64,000 nt of DNA from Streptomyces sp. NBS 14/10 (GCF_002224125.1 NZ_NCSM01000011.1:1-64000), one strand, 5' to 3'; positions 28,425 through 37,610 are shown, numbered from the stretch's first letter. Notes: generated from the letters alone by a model not told the origin. Numbers and translations are program-made.

Positions 28425-28472
28425 ACGGTCCGTCCCCTCGCCACGGGTTGGCGCGGCGAGGAGACGGACCGT
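28425..28472. terminator. Long hairpin terminator
   Basis: 18-base arms beginning ACGGTCCGTC and ending GACGGACCGT pair with one mismatch around a 12-base loop, between the convergent lysR and AhpD-like genes. Confidence 0.85.
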
Positions 28473-28504
28473 ACGGATCAGATCGGGACGGTGGCGGTGG
28501 CCGG

Positions 28505-28978
28505 TCAGCCGAACTGGCCGGGCTGGTAGCCCCCGGCGGGCTGCTGGTTGATGACGTTGATGCGGTTGTAGGCGTTGATGACGGCGATGAGGGAAATCAG
28601 GGCGACAAGCTGCTCCTCGTCGTAGTGCTTGGCAGCGTTGGCCCACGCCTCGTCCGTGACACCACCGGCCGCGTCGGCGATACGGGTGCCCTGCTCCGCC
28701 AGCTCCAGTGCGGCGCGCTCGGCGTCGGTGAAGACCGTGGCCTCGCGCCAGGCCGCGATCAGGTTGAGGCGCAGCGAGGTCTCCCCGGCGAGGGCGGCCT
28801 CCTTGGTGTGCATGTCGGTGCAGAAGCCGCAGCCGTTGATCTGGCTTGCGCGGATCTTCACCAGTTCCTGCGTGGCGGCCGGCAACGTCGAGTCCGACAC
28901 CGCCTTACCGGCCGAGTTGATGTGCTTCAGCACCTTGCCCGCGAGGGGGTTACCGAAGTAGTTGAGACGCGATTCCAT
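28505..28978 (-). CDS. Carboxymuconolactone decarboxylase/AhpD-family protein (copy 1)
   Basis: 157 residues with the AhpD-like redox motif C50-GF-C53 followed by His57 (GCGFCTDMHTKEA), found in alkylhydroperoxidase-type CMD proteins that use the CxxC pair for peroxide reduction. It is about two-thirds identical by eye to the copy at 37.6 kb. CMD proteins are the commonest neighbours and targets of ECF41 sigma factors. An ECF41-type promoter with one -35 mismatch lies 36 bases upstream of the ATG, which has AGGAG 7 bases before it. Role: likely peroxide or thiol redox defence. Confidence 0.92.
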   Translation of the reverse strand: MESRLNYFGNPLAGKVLKHINSAGKAVSDSTLPAATQELVKIRASQINGCGFCTDMHTKEAALAGETSLRLNLIAAWREATVFTDAERAALELAEQGTRIADAAGGVTDEAWANAAKHYDEEQLVALISLIAVINAYNRINVINQQPAGGYQPGQFG

Positions 28979-29014
28979 GGTGATCTCCTAACCATGTTGC
29001 GGATACACACTACT

Positions 29015-29041
29015 GACCGGGCACCCCGGCAAAGTGCGACA
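29015..29041 (-). promoter_or_regulatory. ECF41-type promoter of AhpD-like copy 1
   Basis: On the minus strand TGTCGCA (one base off TGTCACA) is followed by exactly 16 bases and GGTC; the -10 is 36 bases from the start codon. Confidence 0.65.
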
Positions 29042-29124
29042 GGGTTGGCGCGTGATGTGCGTCTCACCATGCAGCGGGCCCAGCTGCGCGCCCCGCGCCC
29101 CCCTGCGGGCTGAGCGATCGTAGC

Positions 29125-29151
29125 TGTCACACAAGGCGTGACCAGCCGGTC
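29125..29151 (+). promoter_or_regulatory. ECF41-type promoter of ohr-like gene
   Basis: TGTCACA at 29125-29131, 16 bases, GGTC at 29148-29151, 40 bases before the GTG start. It lies back to back with the promoter of AhpD copy 1. Confidence 0.78.
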
Positions 29152-29190
29152 AACTGGTCATCCGTAACCCAACGTCGACGGAGCCCTGCT

Positions 29191-29688
29191 GTGACTGACC
29201 CGATCCAGCCGCCCAATCTGTCCACCGAGAAGGATTTCGCCGGGACATCCTTCTCTCCCATCTACACAACGACGGTCACCGTCAGCGGTGGGACAGCAGG
29301 TCATGGGCGGGCCTCGGGGAGGGCGCGATCGGACGACGGGGTCCTGGACCTCAGTCTGCGGATGCCCGCCGAACTGGGGGGTGACGGCCAGGGGACGAAT
29401 CCGGAGCAGTTGTTCGCCGCCGGTTTCGCGGCCTGCTTCCACGGAGCGCTGAGCCTGGTGGCACGGCAGACCTCGCTCGACCCCTCCGCCATCTCCGTAG
29501 AGGCGACCGTGGCCTTTGGGCGGGATCCGGAAGACGGCGGCTATCTGCTGCGTGTCGATCTGGTGGTCTCATGGCCGGGCACCGATCGGGAGATCGCCGC
29601 TCCCCTGCTGGAGAAGGCCGACTCGCTGTGCCCCTACGCCAGGATGGCCTGGCGGGGAACGCCGACCACCATCACGCTGGCTTCCTAG
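29191..29688 (+). CDS. Ohr/OsmC-family organic hydroperoxide resistance protein
   Basis: 165 residues with both reactive cysteines of the Ohr/OsmC fold: Cys82 in FAACFHGAL and Cys147 in SLCPYARM. The N-terminal YTTTVTVSGG and NPEQLFAAGFAACF segments are typical of Ohr proper. These homodimers reduce organic and lipid hydroperoxides with dihydrolipoamide. It starts with GTG. It is divergent from AhpD-like copy 1; both carry ECF41-type promoters, indicating a shared peroxide-defence response. Confidence 0.93.
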   Translation: MTDPIQPPNLSTEKDFAGTSFSPIYTTTVTVSGGTAGHGRASGRARSDDGVLDLSLRMPAELGGDGQGTNPEQLFAAGFAACFHGALSLVARQTSLDPSAISVEATVAFGRDPEDGGYLLRVDLVVSWPGTDREIAAPLLEKADSLCPYARMAWRGTPTTITLAS

Positions 29689-29703
29689 GCTTTCGTCCGG
29701 GTA

Positions 29704-29739
29704 GCCGCCATGTGCTGTTGTCCGGCAGCGCATGGCGGC
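29704..29739. terminator. Hairpin terminator
   Basis: 14-base arms (GCCGCCATGTGCTG and a complement with one mismatch) around an 8-base loop lie between the convergent ohr-like and ferredoxin genes. Confidence 0.8.
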
Positions 29740-29771
29740 GCCTCACCGGCCCGGATCACTGCCGTATCGAT

Positions 29772-30155
29772 TCACAGCGGAAACCACAGGTCGGCGTCGG
29801 CAGCCTCTTCTTTGCGGATGGCGAAGACGGCGATGTCGTTCTTCTGCGAGCTCTGTGGTGGCAATGCGGCGATGGCGGGGTGATCACCCGTGGCGAACGG
29901 CTCGCTCCGGCTCCCGGTGGGCGACTCGAAGTACTCGGCGTTGATGGCCTTGTACCGCGCCCACTGCTGCGGGAGGTCGTCTTCGTAGAAGATCGCTTCT
30001 ACGGGGCAGACCGGCTCGCAGGCATGGCAGTCCACACACTCGGCAGGGTTGATGTAGAGCGTGCGATCGCCTTCGTAGATGCAGTCCACGGGGCATTCGA
30101 TGACGCACGCTCTGTCCTTGATATCAACGCAGGGCTGCGCGATGACATACGTCAC
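29772..30155 (-). CDS. 7Fe ferredoxin (FdxA type)
   Basis: 127 residues. The N-terminal half has the 3Fe-4S/4Fe-4S cysteine set: C9, C17, C21 and C25, then C40, C43, C46 and C50 (PCVDIKDRACVIECPVDCIY; AECVDCHACEPVCPVEAI). The C-terminal ~20 residues (AFAIRKEEAADADLWFPL-type tail) extend beyond the usual 105-110. GTG is chosen because GGAGG lies 5 bases upstream. It is divergent from a ferredoxin-reductase-like flavoprotein, the probable electron donor or acceptor. Both have ECF41-type promoters facing away from each other. Confidence 0.92.
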   Translation of the reverse strand: MTYVIAQPCVDIKDRACVIECPVDCIYEGDRTLYINPAECVDCHACEPVCPVEAIFYEDDLPQQWARYKAINAEYFESPTGSRSEPFATGDHPAIAALPPQSSQKNDIAVFAIRKEEAADADLWFPL

Positions 30156-30223
30156 CCCATCCTCCTTCGTCCGGGCGAGAACCGACTGGTGAGCGTGGCG
30201 CGACAGGTGTTCTCTGGGAATAC

Positions 30224-30250
30224 GACCAGGTACCCCTCGCTGGTGTGACA
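30224..30250 (-). promoter_or_regulatory. ECF41-type promoter of ferredoxin gene
   Basis: TGTCACA (minus strand, 30250-30244), 16 bases, GGTC at 30227-30224; 68 bases to the GTG. Confidence 0.78.
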
Positions 30251-30291
30251 GCGGCGCAGGCACCCCACCCGTAGGTGGTCAGGCCCCCGGT

Positions 30292-30318
30292 TGTCACAAG
30301 ACGAGGGGCGACTCGGTC
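30292..30318 (+). promoter_or_regulatory. ECF41-type promoter of ferredoxin-reductase-like gene
   Basis: TGTCACA at 30292-30298, 16 bases, GGTC at 30315-30318. A transcript from here would begin close to an upstream ATG at 30325, which supports the later GTG start at 30376. Confidence 0.8.
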
Positions 30319-30375
30319 TGATGGATGACTCGCACACCATGGCTCGCAGCTGCGACATCTGAGATGAGGAACATC

Positions 30376-31605
30376 GTGTCCCCCGAGAATACTTACGTGA
30401 TCGTCGGAGGCGGTCTGGCCGCGGGCAAGGCGGCGGAGGCACTCCGGGAACACGGCCACAGCGGCCGGCTCATCATCGTCGGCGACGAGCGGGAGCGGCC
30501 GTACATCCGGCCACCGCTGTCCAAGGGCTATCTGCTGGGCAAGGAAGAGCGCGATTCGATCTTCGTACACCCCGCGGACTGGTACGCGGAGCACGAGGTC
30601 GAACTTCGCCTGGGCACCAGCGCGCGGGCGATCGACACGCGGGCCCAGCAGGTGGAGCTGGACAACGGGGACCGGGTGTCCTACGCCAAGCTGCTCCTGG
30701 CCACCGGTTCGTCTCCGCGTCGTCTGTCCATCCCCGGGGCGGACCTCGACAATGTTCTGTATCTGCGCCGGGTGGGGGACAGCGAACGGCTCAAGTCCGC
30801 CTTTGTCGAGGGGGCGAAGATCGTCGTCATCGGCGGCGGATGGATCGGGCTCGAGACCGCCGCGGCGGCCCGGATGGCCGGGGCGGAGGTGACGGTGCTC
30901 GAACACTCGGAGCTCCCCCTGCTGAAGGTGCTCGGACGCGAGGCCGCCGAAGTGTTCGCCGGCCTGCACACCGACCATGGCGTCGTGCTGCGCCCCAACG
31001 CGCAGGTGGAATCCCTCACCGGAACGCAGGGCCGGGTGGCCGGGGTCCGGCTCGCCGATGGCACCCACCTCGCCGCGGACGCGGTGGTCGTGGGCATCGG
31101 CATCACACCCAACGTCCAACTGGCCCAGGAGGCGGGCCTGGACGTACGCAACGGCATCGTCACCGATGAACATCTGCGGACCTCGGTGGCCGAGATCTAC
31201 GCCGCGGGCGATGTCGCCAACGCCCACCACCCGCTGCTCGGCCGCCATCTGCGCGTGGAGCACTGGGCCAACGCACTGCACCAGCCGCGCACAGCGGCGC
31301 TGAGCATGCTCGGCAAGGACGCTGTGTACGACAGGCTGCCGTACTTCTACACGGACCAGTACGACCTGGGCATGGAGTACACGGGTTACACGGAACCCGG
31401 CGGCTATGATCGCGTCGTCTTCCGTGGTGAGCCGGCCGAGCGGCGGTTCATCGCCTTCTGGATGTCGGGGAACCGCGTACTGGCGGGGATGAGCGTCAAC
31501 ATATGGGACGTCATCGATCCGATCCGGTCCCTCATCACCTCCGGGGCCGACGTCGATGACGCGCTCCTCGCCGACCCGGACGTCCCGCTGGACCGCGTCG
31601 GATGA
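30376..31605 (+). CDS. NAD(P)H/FAD ferredoxin-reductase-like flavoprotein
   Basis: 409 residues of the rubredoxin/putidaredoxin-reductase type: FAD motif VIVGGGLAAGKAAEAL, NAD motif VVIGGGWIGLETAAAA, and the ATGSSPRRL and IYAAGDVAN segments, with the reductase C-terminal domain (YTGYTEPGGYDRVVFRGE). The expected role is electron transfer from NAD(P)H to the neighbouring ferredoxin. GTG at 30376 has AGGA 5 bases upstream; ATGs at 30325 and 30364 are in frame but lie too near the promoter or lack a ribosome site. The next gene starts 73 bases on with its own promoter. Confidence 0.92.
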   Translation: MSPENTYVIVGGGLAAGKAAEALREHGHSGRLIIVGDERERPYIRPPLSKGYLLGKEERDSIFVHPADWYAEHEVELRLGTSARAIDTRAQQVELDNGDRVSYAKLLLATGSSPRRLSIPGADLDNVLYLRRVGDSERLKSAFVEGAKIVVIGGGWIGLETAAAARMAGAEVTVLEHSELPLLKVLGREAAEVFAGLHTDHGVVLRPNAQVESLTGTQGRVAGVRLADGTHLAADAVVVGIGITPNVQLAQEAGLDVRNGIVTDEHLRTSVAEIYAAGDVANAHHPLLGRHLRVEHWANALHQPRTAALSMLGKDAVYDRLPYFYTDQYDLGMEYTGYTEPGGYDRVVFRGEPAERRFIAFWMSGNRVLAGMSVNIWDVIDPIRSLITSGADVDDALLADPDVPLDRVG

Positions 31606-31616
31606 CAACGTGTGGG

Positions 31617-31643
31617 TGTCACAGATACCCGAACAACCTGGTC
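31617..31643 (+). promoter_or_regulatory. ECF41-type promoter of SdhA-like gene
   Basis: TGTCACA at 31617-31623, 16 bases, GGTC at 31640-31643, 35 bases before the GTG. Confidence 0.8.
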
Positions 31644-31678
31644 GTAGTGGATGACAACCCCCGCGATCGGAGAAGACA

Positions 31679-33409
31679 GTGGCTTTGATTGAACGACGTC
31701 TTGCCACCACCGTGCTGGTGATCGGTACCGGAGGGGCGGGACTGCGAGCGGCGATCGAACTGGCCGAGTCCGGTGTCGACGTCCTCGCCGTCGGCAAACG
31801 CCCCAAGGAGGATGCCCATACGGCACTCGCCGCCGGAGGAATCAACGCGGCCCTGGCCACGATGGACCCCGAGGACAGCTGGCAGCAGCACGCCGCCGAC
31901 ACCCTCAAGGAGAGCTATCTGCTCGCCGACCCCCGCACCACCCAGATCGTCACCCAGGGCGCGGCCCGGGGCATCGACGACCTGGAGCGGTACGGCATGG
32001 CCTTCGCCAGGGAAGGGGACGGCCGGATCTCCCAGCGCTTCTTCGGTGCGCACAAGTTCCGGCGCACCGCCTTCGCCGGTGACTACACCGGTCTGGAAAT
32101 CCAGCGCACTCTCATCAGACGCGCGGAGCAGCTCGATATCCCGGTGCTCGACGGCGTCTACATCACTCGGCTCCTGGTGCATGACGGTGCCGTCTTCGGC
32201 GCCTACGGCTTCGACCTCACCCATGGGACGCGGTATCTCATCCACGCCGACGCCGTCATTCTCGCGGCGGGTGGCCACACCCGCATCTGGCGGCGTACGT
32301 CCTCACGACGTGACGAGAACACCGGTGACTCGTTCCGTCTGGCCGTGGAGGCCGGAGCCCGGCTGCGCGACCCTGAGCTGGTTCAGTTCCATCCCTCCGG
32401 GATCATCGAGCCGGAGAACGCGGCAGGCACCCTGGTCAGCGAGGCCGCGCGCGGTGAGGGCGGTGTCCTGCGCAACGCGCTCGGGGAGCGGTTCATGACC
32501 CGCTACGACCCCGAGCGCATGGAGCTGTCCACCCGCGACCGGGTGGCCCTCGCCTCGTATACGGAGATCAAGGAGGGGCGCGGGACCCCCAACGGGGCGG
32601 TGTGGCTCGATGTCTCTCATCTGCCACGGCAGACGATCATGACGCGGCTCCCCCGGGTCTACCAGACCCTGCTGGACCTGCAGATGCTGGACATCACCCG
32701 CGAGCCCATCGAGATCGCACCCACCGCGCACTACTCGATGGGCGGCGTCTGGGTACGGCCCGAGGACCACAGCACGGACGTCCGCGGCCTGTACGCGATC
32801 GGTGAGGCATCGAGCGGGCTGCACGGTGCCAACCGCCTCGGTGGCAACAGTCTCATCGAGTTGCTGGTCTTCGGCCGGATCACGGGCCAGGCCGCCGCCG
32901 CCTATTCGGAGGCGCTGACCGCGCAGCCGCGGTCGGCGTCGGCGGTGGCCCGGGCCCGCGCCGAGATCGACGATCTGCTCGCGGCGGACGGGCCGGAGAA
33001 CGTCCGGGCCCTGCAGCGCGCCATCCGTAACACCATGACCGAGCATGCGGGAGTCGTACGCGACGAAGAGGGGCTGCTCGCCGGGCTGGCGGAGCTCACC
33101 GCGATCGAGAAGAGGATGGAAGACGTCGGCGTCCACCCCGATATCGCCGGCTATCAGGATCTCGCGCACGCCTTCGATCTCAAGTCGGCCGCCCTGGCGG
33201 CCCGGGCCACGCTCGAAGCGGCGCTTGAGCGCCGTGAGACCCGCGGCTGCCACAACCGCGGCGACTACCCGGACCTCGACCCGTCTCTGCAGGTCAACCT
33301 TGTCTGGTCCCCGACGACGGGTGTCACCCACGAAAGCATTCCGCCCATCCCGGACGAGATCTCCGCGCTGATGGTGGATGTCTCGACCGAAGGAAAGCTC
33401 GTCGAGTGA
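31679..33409 (+). CDS. Lone succinate dehydrogenase/fumarate reductase-type flavoprotein
   Basis: 576 residues of the SdhA/FrdA/NadB superfamily: FAD motif VIGTGGAGLRAAIELAE, SRRDENTGDSFRLAVEAGA, LVQFHPSG, GIG-type HYSMGGV, and HGANRLGGNSLIELLVFGR. The C-terminal TRGCHNRGDYPD helix is SdhA-like, where the Sdh Arg/His pair lies. No SdhB, SdhC or SdhD gene is nearby, so electrons may pass to the adjacent ferredoxin. The GTG has GGAG 6 bases upstream. Function as fumarate reductase, succinate dehydrogenase or another enoate reductase cannot be decided from sequence alone. Confidence 0.9.
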   Translation: MALIERRLATTVLVIGTGGAGLRAAIELAESGVDVLAVGKRPKEDAHTALAAGGINAALATMDPEDSWQQHAADTLKESYLLADPRTTQIVTQGAARGIDDLERYGMAFAREGDGRISQRFFGAHKFRRTAFAGDYTGLEIQRTLIRRAEQLDIPVLDGVYITRLLVHDGAVFGAYGFDLTHGTRYLIHADAVILAAGGHTRIWRRTSSRRDENTGDSFRLAVEAGARLRDPELVQFHPSGIIEPENAAGTLVSEAARGEGGVLRNALGERFMTRYDPERMELSTRDRVALASYTEIKEGRGTPNGAVWLDVSHLPRQTIMTRLPRVYQTLLDLQMLDITREPIEIAPTAHYSMGGVWVRPEDHSTDVRGLYAIGEASSGLHGANRLGGNSLIELLVFGRITGQAAAAYSEALTAQPRSASAVARARAEIDDLLAADGPENVRALQRAIRNTMTEHAGVVRDEEGLLAGLAELTAIEKRMEDVGVHPDIAGYQDLAHAFDLKSAALAARATLEAALERRETRGCHNRGDYPDLDPSLQVNLVWSPTTGVTHESIPPIPDEISALMVDVSTEGKLVE

Positions 33410-33412
33410 TGT

Positions 33413-33439
33413 AGTCACACATTGCGTGGCTGTCCGGTC
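33413..33439 (+). promoter_or_regulatory. ECF41-type promoter of NmrA-like copy 1
   Basis: AGTCACA (one base off TGTCACA) begins 3 bases after the SdhA-like stop; 16 bases then GGTC at 33436-33439; 40 bases to the ATG. Confidence 0.68.
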
Positions 33440-33479
33440 TCTGCAGTGAAGGCGATATGACAACATCCGAAAGGTTTCC

Positions 33480-34235
33480 ATGATGAAGGTTGTAGTGATC
33501 GGTGGTACCGGGCTCATCGGCTCGAAGCTGGTCGGCAAGCTCAACGAGCACGAGCACGGGCACGAGGCGGTCGCGGCCGCGCCCAACACCGGCGTCAACA
33601 CGCTGACGGGCGAGGGCCTGGCCAAGGTCCTGGAGGGCGCGTCGGTCGTGGTCGACGTGTCGAACTCCCCCTCGTTCGAGGACGAGGCCGTGATGGACTT
33701 CTTCCGCACCTCGACCACCAACCTGCTGAAGGCGGAGGCCGAGGCCGGTGTGACACACCATGTGGCGCTGTCCGTGGTCGGCACCGAACGGCTGCAGGGG
33801 AGCGGGTACTTCCGCGCCAAGCAGGCCCAGGAGGAGCTGATCAAGGACTCGGGGATCCCGTACTCCATCGTCCACGCCACCCAGTTCTTCGAGTTCATGA
33901 AGGGCATCGCGGCCTCGGCCACCGAGGGCGACACCGTGCGGCTGGCTCCCATCAAGATCCAGCCCATCTACTCCGACGACGTGGCCGCCACCGTCGGCCG
34001 CACCGCGGTCGGCACCCCCGTCAACGGCGTGGTGGAGGTCGCCGGGCCCGACCAGTTCCAGCTGGACGAGCTCATCCGCAAGGGCCTTGCCGCCAAGGAC
34101 GACCCCCGTACGGTCGTCACGGACCCGCACGCCCTGTACTTCGGTACCGAGCTGCAGGAGTCCACGCTCCTGCCCGGCCCTGACGCGCACATCGCCGAGA
34201 CCCGGTTCGCCGACTGGCTCGCGCAGCAGCAGTAA
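33480..34235 (+). CDS. NmrA/epimerase-like NAD(P)-binding protein (copy 1)
   Basis: 251 residues: VVVIGGTGLIGSKLVGKLNE nucleotide motif, NSPSFED, LSVVG, and the PYSIVHATQFFEF segment typical of the epimerase/NmrA oxidoreductases that accompany ECF41 sigma factors (the E in the COE target set). It is a clear paralogue of the gene at 46.3 kb. AAAGG lies 6 bases before the first of two consecutive ATGs. The substrate is unknown. A very strong terminator follows. Confidence 0.9.
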   Translation: MMKVVVIGGTGLIGSKLVGKLNEHEHGHEAVAAAPNTGVNTLTGEGLAKVLEGASVVVDVSNSPSFEDEAVMDFFRTSTTNLLKAEAEAGVTHHVALSVVGTERLQGSGYFRAKQAQEELIKDSGIPYSIVHATQFFEFMKGIAASATEGDTVRLAPIKIQPIYSDDVAATVGRTAVGTPVNGVVEVAGPDQFQLDELIRKGLAAKDDPRTVVTDPHALYFGTELQESTLLPGPDAHIAETRFADWLAQQQ

Positions 34236-34255
34236 GCCATGTCGGTGGCCGTCTC

Positions 34256-34295
34256 GCCCCCGCGCCGTTCCACACAGTGGGAACGGCGCGGGGGC
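34256..34295. terminator. Perfect hairpin terminator
   Basis: A 16-bp perfect stem (GCCCCCGCGCCGTTCC with its complement) and an 8-base loop lie 20 bases after the NmrA-like stop. It separates this gene from the following transporter, which starts only 22 bases later. Confidence 0.88.
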
Positions 34296-34317
34296 GACGT
34301 CACCGTATGCTCTCGGA

Positions 34318-35862
34318 ATGGATGCCCCTTTGTACGAGCAACCCACGGCACGCATCTCATCCCCCAGCGGCAAGTGGATTCTGCTGACCACGGTCCTGGG
34401 CTCGAGCATGGCTCTCCTGGATTCGACGGTCATCAACGTCGCGCTGCCGCACATCGGGGACGACCTCACCGCCGGCCTGACGGCCCTCCAGTGGACCGTC
34501 AACGCCTACATGCTGACCCTCGCGGCCCTGATCCTGCTGGGCGGATCCCTCGGAGACCGCTTCGGACGACGCCGGATCTTCGTCCTGGGTGTCATATGGT
34601 TCGCCGTGGCCTCGCTCCTGTGCGGCCTCGCTCCCAACATGGGCATGCTCATCACCGCTCGCGCCCTGCAGGGCGTCGGTGGCGCGCTGCTCACCCCGGG
34701 CTCGCTCGCACTTATCGAGGCATCGTTCCATCCGGATGACCGGGCCCGCGCGGTCGGCCTGTGGTCGGGATTCGGCGGCATCGGCGCGGCAGCCGGCCCG
34801 TTCCTGGGCGGCTGGCTGGTGGATGGCCCTGGCTGGCGTTGGATCTTCCTGCTGAACGTTCCGCTGGCTCTGGCATGTGTGTCCATCGCGCTGCGCCACG
34901 TACCGGAATCCATGGCCACTCCGCATCAGGCAGCCGCGGCGGGCTCCGAAACCGAGGCGGTACCGGGGGACACCGCACGCCGACACCATGGCTTCGACGT
35001 TTCAGGGGCCGCCCTTGGGGCGCTTGCGCTCGCCCTGGCGACCTACGCGCTGATCGAGGCCCGGAATGGAAGCGTCGTGGTGGCCCTCTCGGCGGCCGGC
35101 GGCGTGGCGGCGGGCTGCGCGTTTGTGTTCGTCGAACGCCATCGGCCTGATCCCATGATGCCGCTGACCATTTTCGCCTCCCGCCAATTCACCGCCATCA
35201 ACCTGGTCACCCTGTGCCTGTACGCGAGTCTGGGTGGCTTCTTCTTCCTGACCGCCCTGCAACTTCAAATAGTCGTCGGATACTCCGCGCTTGAGGCGGG
35301 CACCGCCATGTTGCCGACCACCGTACTCATGCTGGTCTTCTCTTCCCGCTCGGGCGAAATCGCCCAACGGATCGGCCCGCGCGTCCCCCTCACCGTGGGT
35401 CCACTGCTGTGCGCGGCGGGAATGCTCATGATGCTCCGGGTCGGCCCCGACGCGTCGTACGTCGGCGATGTTCTCCCTGCCCTGCTGGTCATAGGCGCCG
35501 GTATGGTCAGTTTCGTCGCTCCGCTGACCGTGACCCTGCTGTCCTCGGTGGACAGCGGAAACGCCGGACTCGCAAGCGGGATCAACAACGCGGCCGCGCG
35601 GGCCGCCGGACTTGTCGCCGTTGCGGCGCTGCCGCTGCTCACCGGCATGGACTCGGACGCGTATCGCTCGGGCGAGGCGTTCAACGAGTCGTTTCGCCGG
35701 GCGATGCCGATCTGCGCGGCGATTCTGGGGATCGGGGCGCTGTTGGCCTTCGTCACGGTGCGAGGCTCGGCCCCGGACCGTCATCGACCTCAATGCCGCA
35801 GGCATGGGTGGATGACGACACCGCCCCTTGAGCCACGGTCCCATCACCGCCTCTGGCGATGA
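34318..35862 (+). CDS. DHA2-type 14-TM MFS drug transporter (EmrB/QacA-like)
   Basis: 514 residues with about 14 membrane helices. It has motif C-type and DHA2 signatures: LDSTVINVALPHIGDDL in helix 1, LGDRFGRRRIF (motif A), ARALQGVGGALLTPGSLALI and GPFLGGWLV. It is likely a proton-driven exporter of toxic compounds. The start is chosen where the hydrophobic protein begins; the ribosome site is weak. The last ~35 residues are Arg/His/Pro-rich and unlike a transporter tail, perhaps an extension past a lost stop. I see no ECF41-type promoter before it. Confidence 0.9.
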   Translation: MDAPLYEQPTARISSPSGKWILLTTVLGSSMALLDSTVINVALPHIGDDLTAGLTALQWTVNAYMLTLAALILLGGSLGDRFGRRRIFVLGVIWFAVASLLCGLAPNMGMLITARALQGVGGALLTPGSLALIEASFHPDDRARAVGLWSGFGGIGAAAGPFLGGWLVDGPGWRWIFLLNVPLALACVSIALRHVPESMATPHQAAAAGSETEAVPGDTARRHHGFDVSGAALGALALALATYALIEARNGSVVVALSAAGGVAAGCAFVFVERHRPDPMMPLTIFASRQFTAINLVTLCLYASLGGFFFLTALQLQIVVGYSALEAGTAMLPTTVLMLVFSSRSGEIAQRIGPRVPLTVGPLLCAAGMLMMLRVGPDASYVGDVLPALLVIGAGMVSFVAPLTVTLLSSVDSGNAGLASGINNAAARAAGLVAVAALPLLTGMDSDAYRSGEAFNESFRRAMPICAAILGIGALLAFVTVRGSAPDRHRPQCRRHGWMTTPPLEPRSHHRLWR

Positions 35863-35923
35863 GTGACACAAGTCCGCTACCACGTTTTGTACTGGCCAAG
35901 ACCCGCCATGAGGAGCAGAGACC

Positions 35924-36667
35924 GTGCCGGAGTCGAACTCTACGCAGCTGCGGCCCATGCCCACGGACTGGCAGCGTGCCCTCGCCGTGGTGGCCCACCC
36001 TGATGACCTGGAATATGGGTGCTCGGCCGCCATAGCTTCCTGGGTCGACGAGGGTCGTGAGATCGCCTATGTCCTCGCCACGCGTGGCGAAGCAGGCATC
36101 GACACCGTTGCGCCGGATGAGTGCGGACCGTTGCGGGAGCGCGAGCAGCGGGCCAGTGCCGCCGCCGTCGGCGTGTCCGTGGTGGAGTTTCTCGACCACC
36201 GGGACGGCACGATCGAGTACGGCGTCTCCCTGCGCCGCGACATTGCCGCTGCCGTTCGTCGCCACCGGCCCGAGCTGGTGATCACCCTCAACCATCACAC
36301 CACATGGGACGGTGGTGTCTGGAACACCCCCGACCACGTGGCCGTGGGGCACGCCACGCTCGACGCGGTGGCGGACGCCGGCAACCGCTGGATCTTTCCG
36401 GAGCTGACCGAGCAGGGCTTGCAACCATGGAACGGCGTCCGCTGGGTCGCTGTCGCCAACTCCAAAAACCCCACCCACGCCGTGCCGGCGGGCCCCGGCC
36501 TGGAGCGGGCGGTGGCCTCGCTGCTCGAGCACCGCGCCTACATCGAGGCGTTGACCGACGAGGATCCCGAGGCGTATGTGCGTCGTTTCCTGACCGACAA
36601 CACCCGCGAGCTGAGCGCGCGGTTCGGCGGGCAACCAGCCGTGGTCTTCGAGCTGTTCAACCGGTGA
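35924..36667 (+). CDS. PIG-L/LmbE-family deacetylase
   Basis: 247 residues with the zinc-binding AHPDD motif (His25, Asp27, Asp28), TRGEAG, EREQRASAAAVGV, DHRDG and a late H-x-x-V-G-H (DHVAVGHATLDA). These enzymes remove acetyl groups from GlcNAc-type substrates, as MshB does in mycothiol synthesis. In a redox-rich region a mycothiol-linked role is attractive but unproven. GTG has AGGAG 9 bases upstream. It is convergent with the nitronate-monooxygenase remnant. Confidence 0.9.
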   Translation: MPESNSTQLRPMPTDWQRALAVVAHPDDLEYGCSAAIASWVDEGREIAYVLATRGEAGIDTVAPDECGPLREREQRASAAAVGVSVVEFLDHRDGTIEYGVSLRRDIAAAVRRHRPELVITLNHHTTWDGGVWNTPDHVAVGHATLDAVADAGNRWIFPELTEQGLQPWNGVRWVAVANSKNPTHAVPAGPGLERAVASLLEHRAYIEALTDEDPEAYVRRFLTDNTRELSARFGGQPAVVFELFNR

Positions 36668-36700
36668 CCATCGGCGAGCCTCAACACCGTGTGCCGGGTG

Positions 36701-37610
36701 TCAGCGCCTGCCGGCTCGGGCCAGCGCGTCCTCGGCCTGGGCGGCCAGAGTGCCGACCAGATCGGCCGCGGACGGCAGGTCGTTGATGAGGTCGATGGCC
36801 TGGCTGGCCCACTGCGGCAGTGCCGGGATCTCGCCTCGGGCCACGGCGTCTTCGTATGCCCGCTGGGCATGAGGGGCAGCTGCGAGTTCGTCCTCCCGGC
36901 CCCGCCATTCGTCGAGGAAGGGGTGGCCAAGGGTGCGTGCGGTGTACGGCGCCGGCCACGGCGAGGCGCGGGCGATGTCCAGCACCCTGCTGCGCTCGGT
37001 GTCCTCCCCGTGTCCCTCGACGATCGCCCTGGCGGTCGCGGTGTCGACCAGGGCCTCGGTCGTGGCTTGGAAGCGGGTGCCGAGCAGGGCCCCCGTGGCC
37101 CCCAGCGCCAGGGCCGCCGCCACCCTCGGCCATCGGCGATCCCGCCGGCCGCCAACACCGGCACCGGCGCCGCGAGATCCACCACGAGGGGTACGAACGG
37201 CAGTGTGGACCGACCGTGCCGGGCTCCGTGCCCACCGGCTTCGGTGCCCTGTGCCACGATCACATCGGCACCCAGATCCACCGCCCTGCGGGCCTCCTCC
37301 ACATCGGTGACCTGGATGATCAGCGGCGCGCCCGCGCTGCGGACGCGCTCCACGAACGGACTGGGGTCGCCGAAGGACAGCATCACCGCCGTCGGGTTGT
37401 GCTCCAGCGTCCGCGCGATCACACCGTCGTCAATGGCCCATATCTGGAAGCCGATGCCCCAAGGTTTCCCCGCGCACTCATCGACCAGGACGGGCAACTC
37501 GCGGTCCAACCAGTCCTGATCCCCGTTCCCGCTGCCCAGCAGCCCGAGCCCGCCGCCAACGAATACCGCGAGCGCGAGGTTCCTGTCGCCCGGTACCGCC
37601 CCTCTGCCTC
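36701..37610 (-). pseudogene. Nitronate monooxygenase (NPD-type), 5'-truncated and frameshifted
   Basis: The first recognisable residues, NLALAVFVGGGLGLLGSG, correspond to about position 20-25 of an NPD enzyme, and no start codon exists between them and the preceding AhpD-like stop. The FMN-barrel motifs follow (GIGFQIW, VMLSFGDP, AQGTEAGGHG, VLAAGGIADGRG). One G is missing near 37123-37126; the protein then continues in another frame with VAAALALGATGALLGTRF to a normal C-terminus. Loss of the start plus a frameshift indicates a dead gene, although the frameshift alone could be a sequencing error. Confidence 0.85.

Noticed and set aside
35864..35890. TGACACA before the PIG-L deacetylase gene as another ECF41-type promoter
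   Set aside because: It has a -35 mismatch and TTGT instead of NGTC at the N16 position, so there is not enough support.
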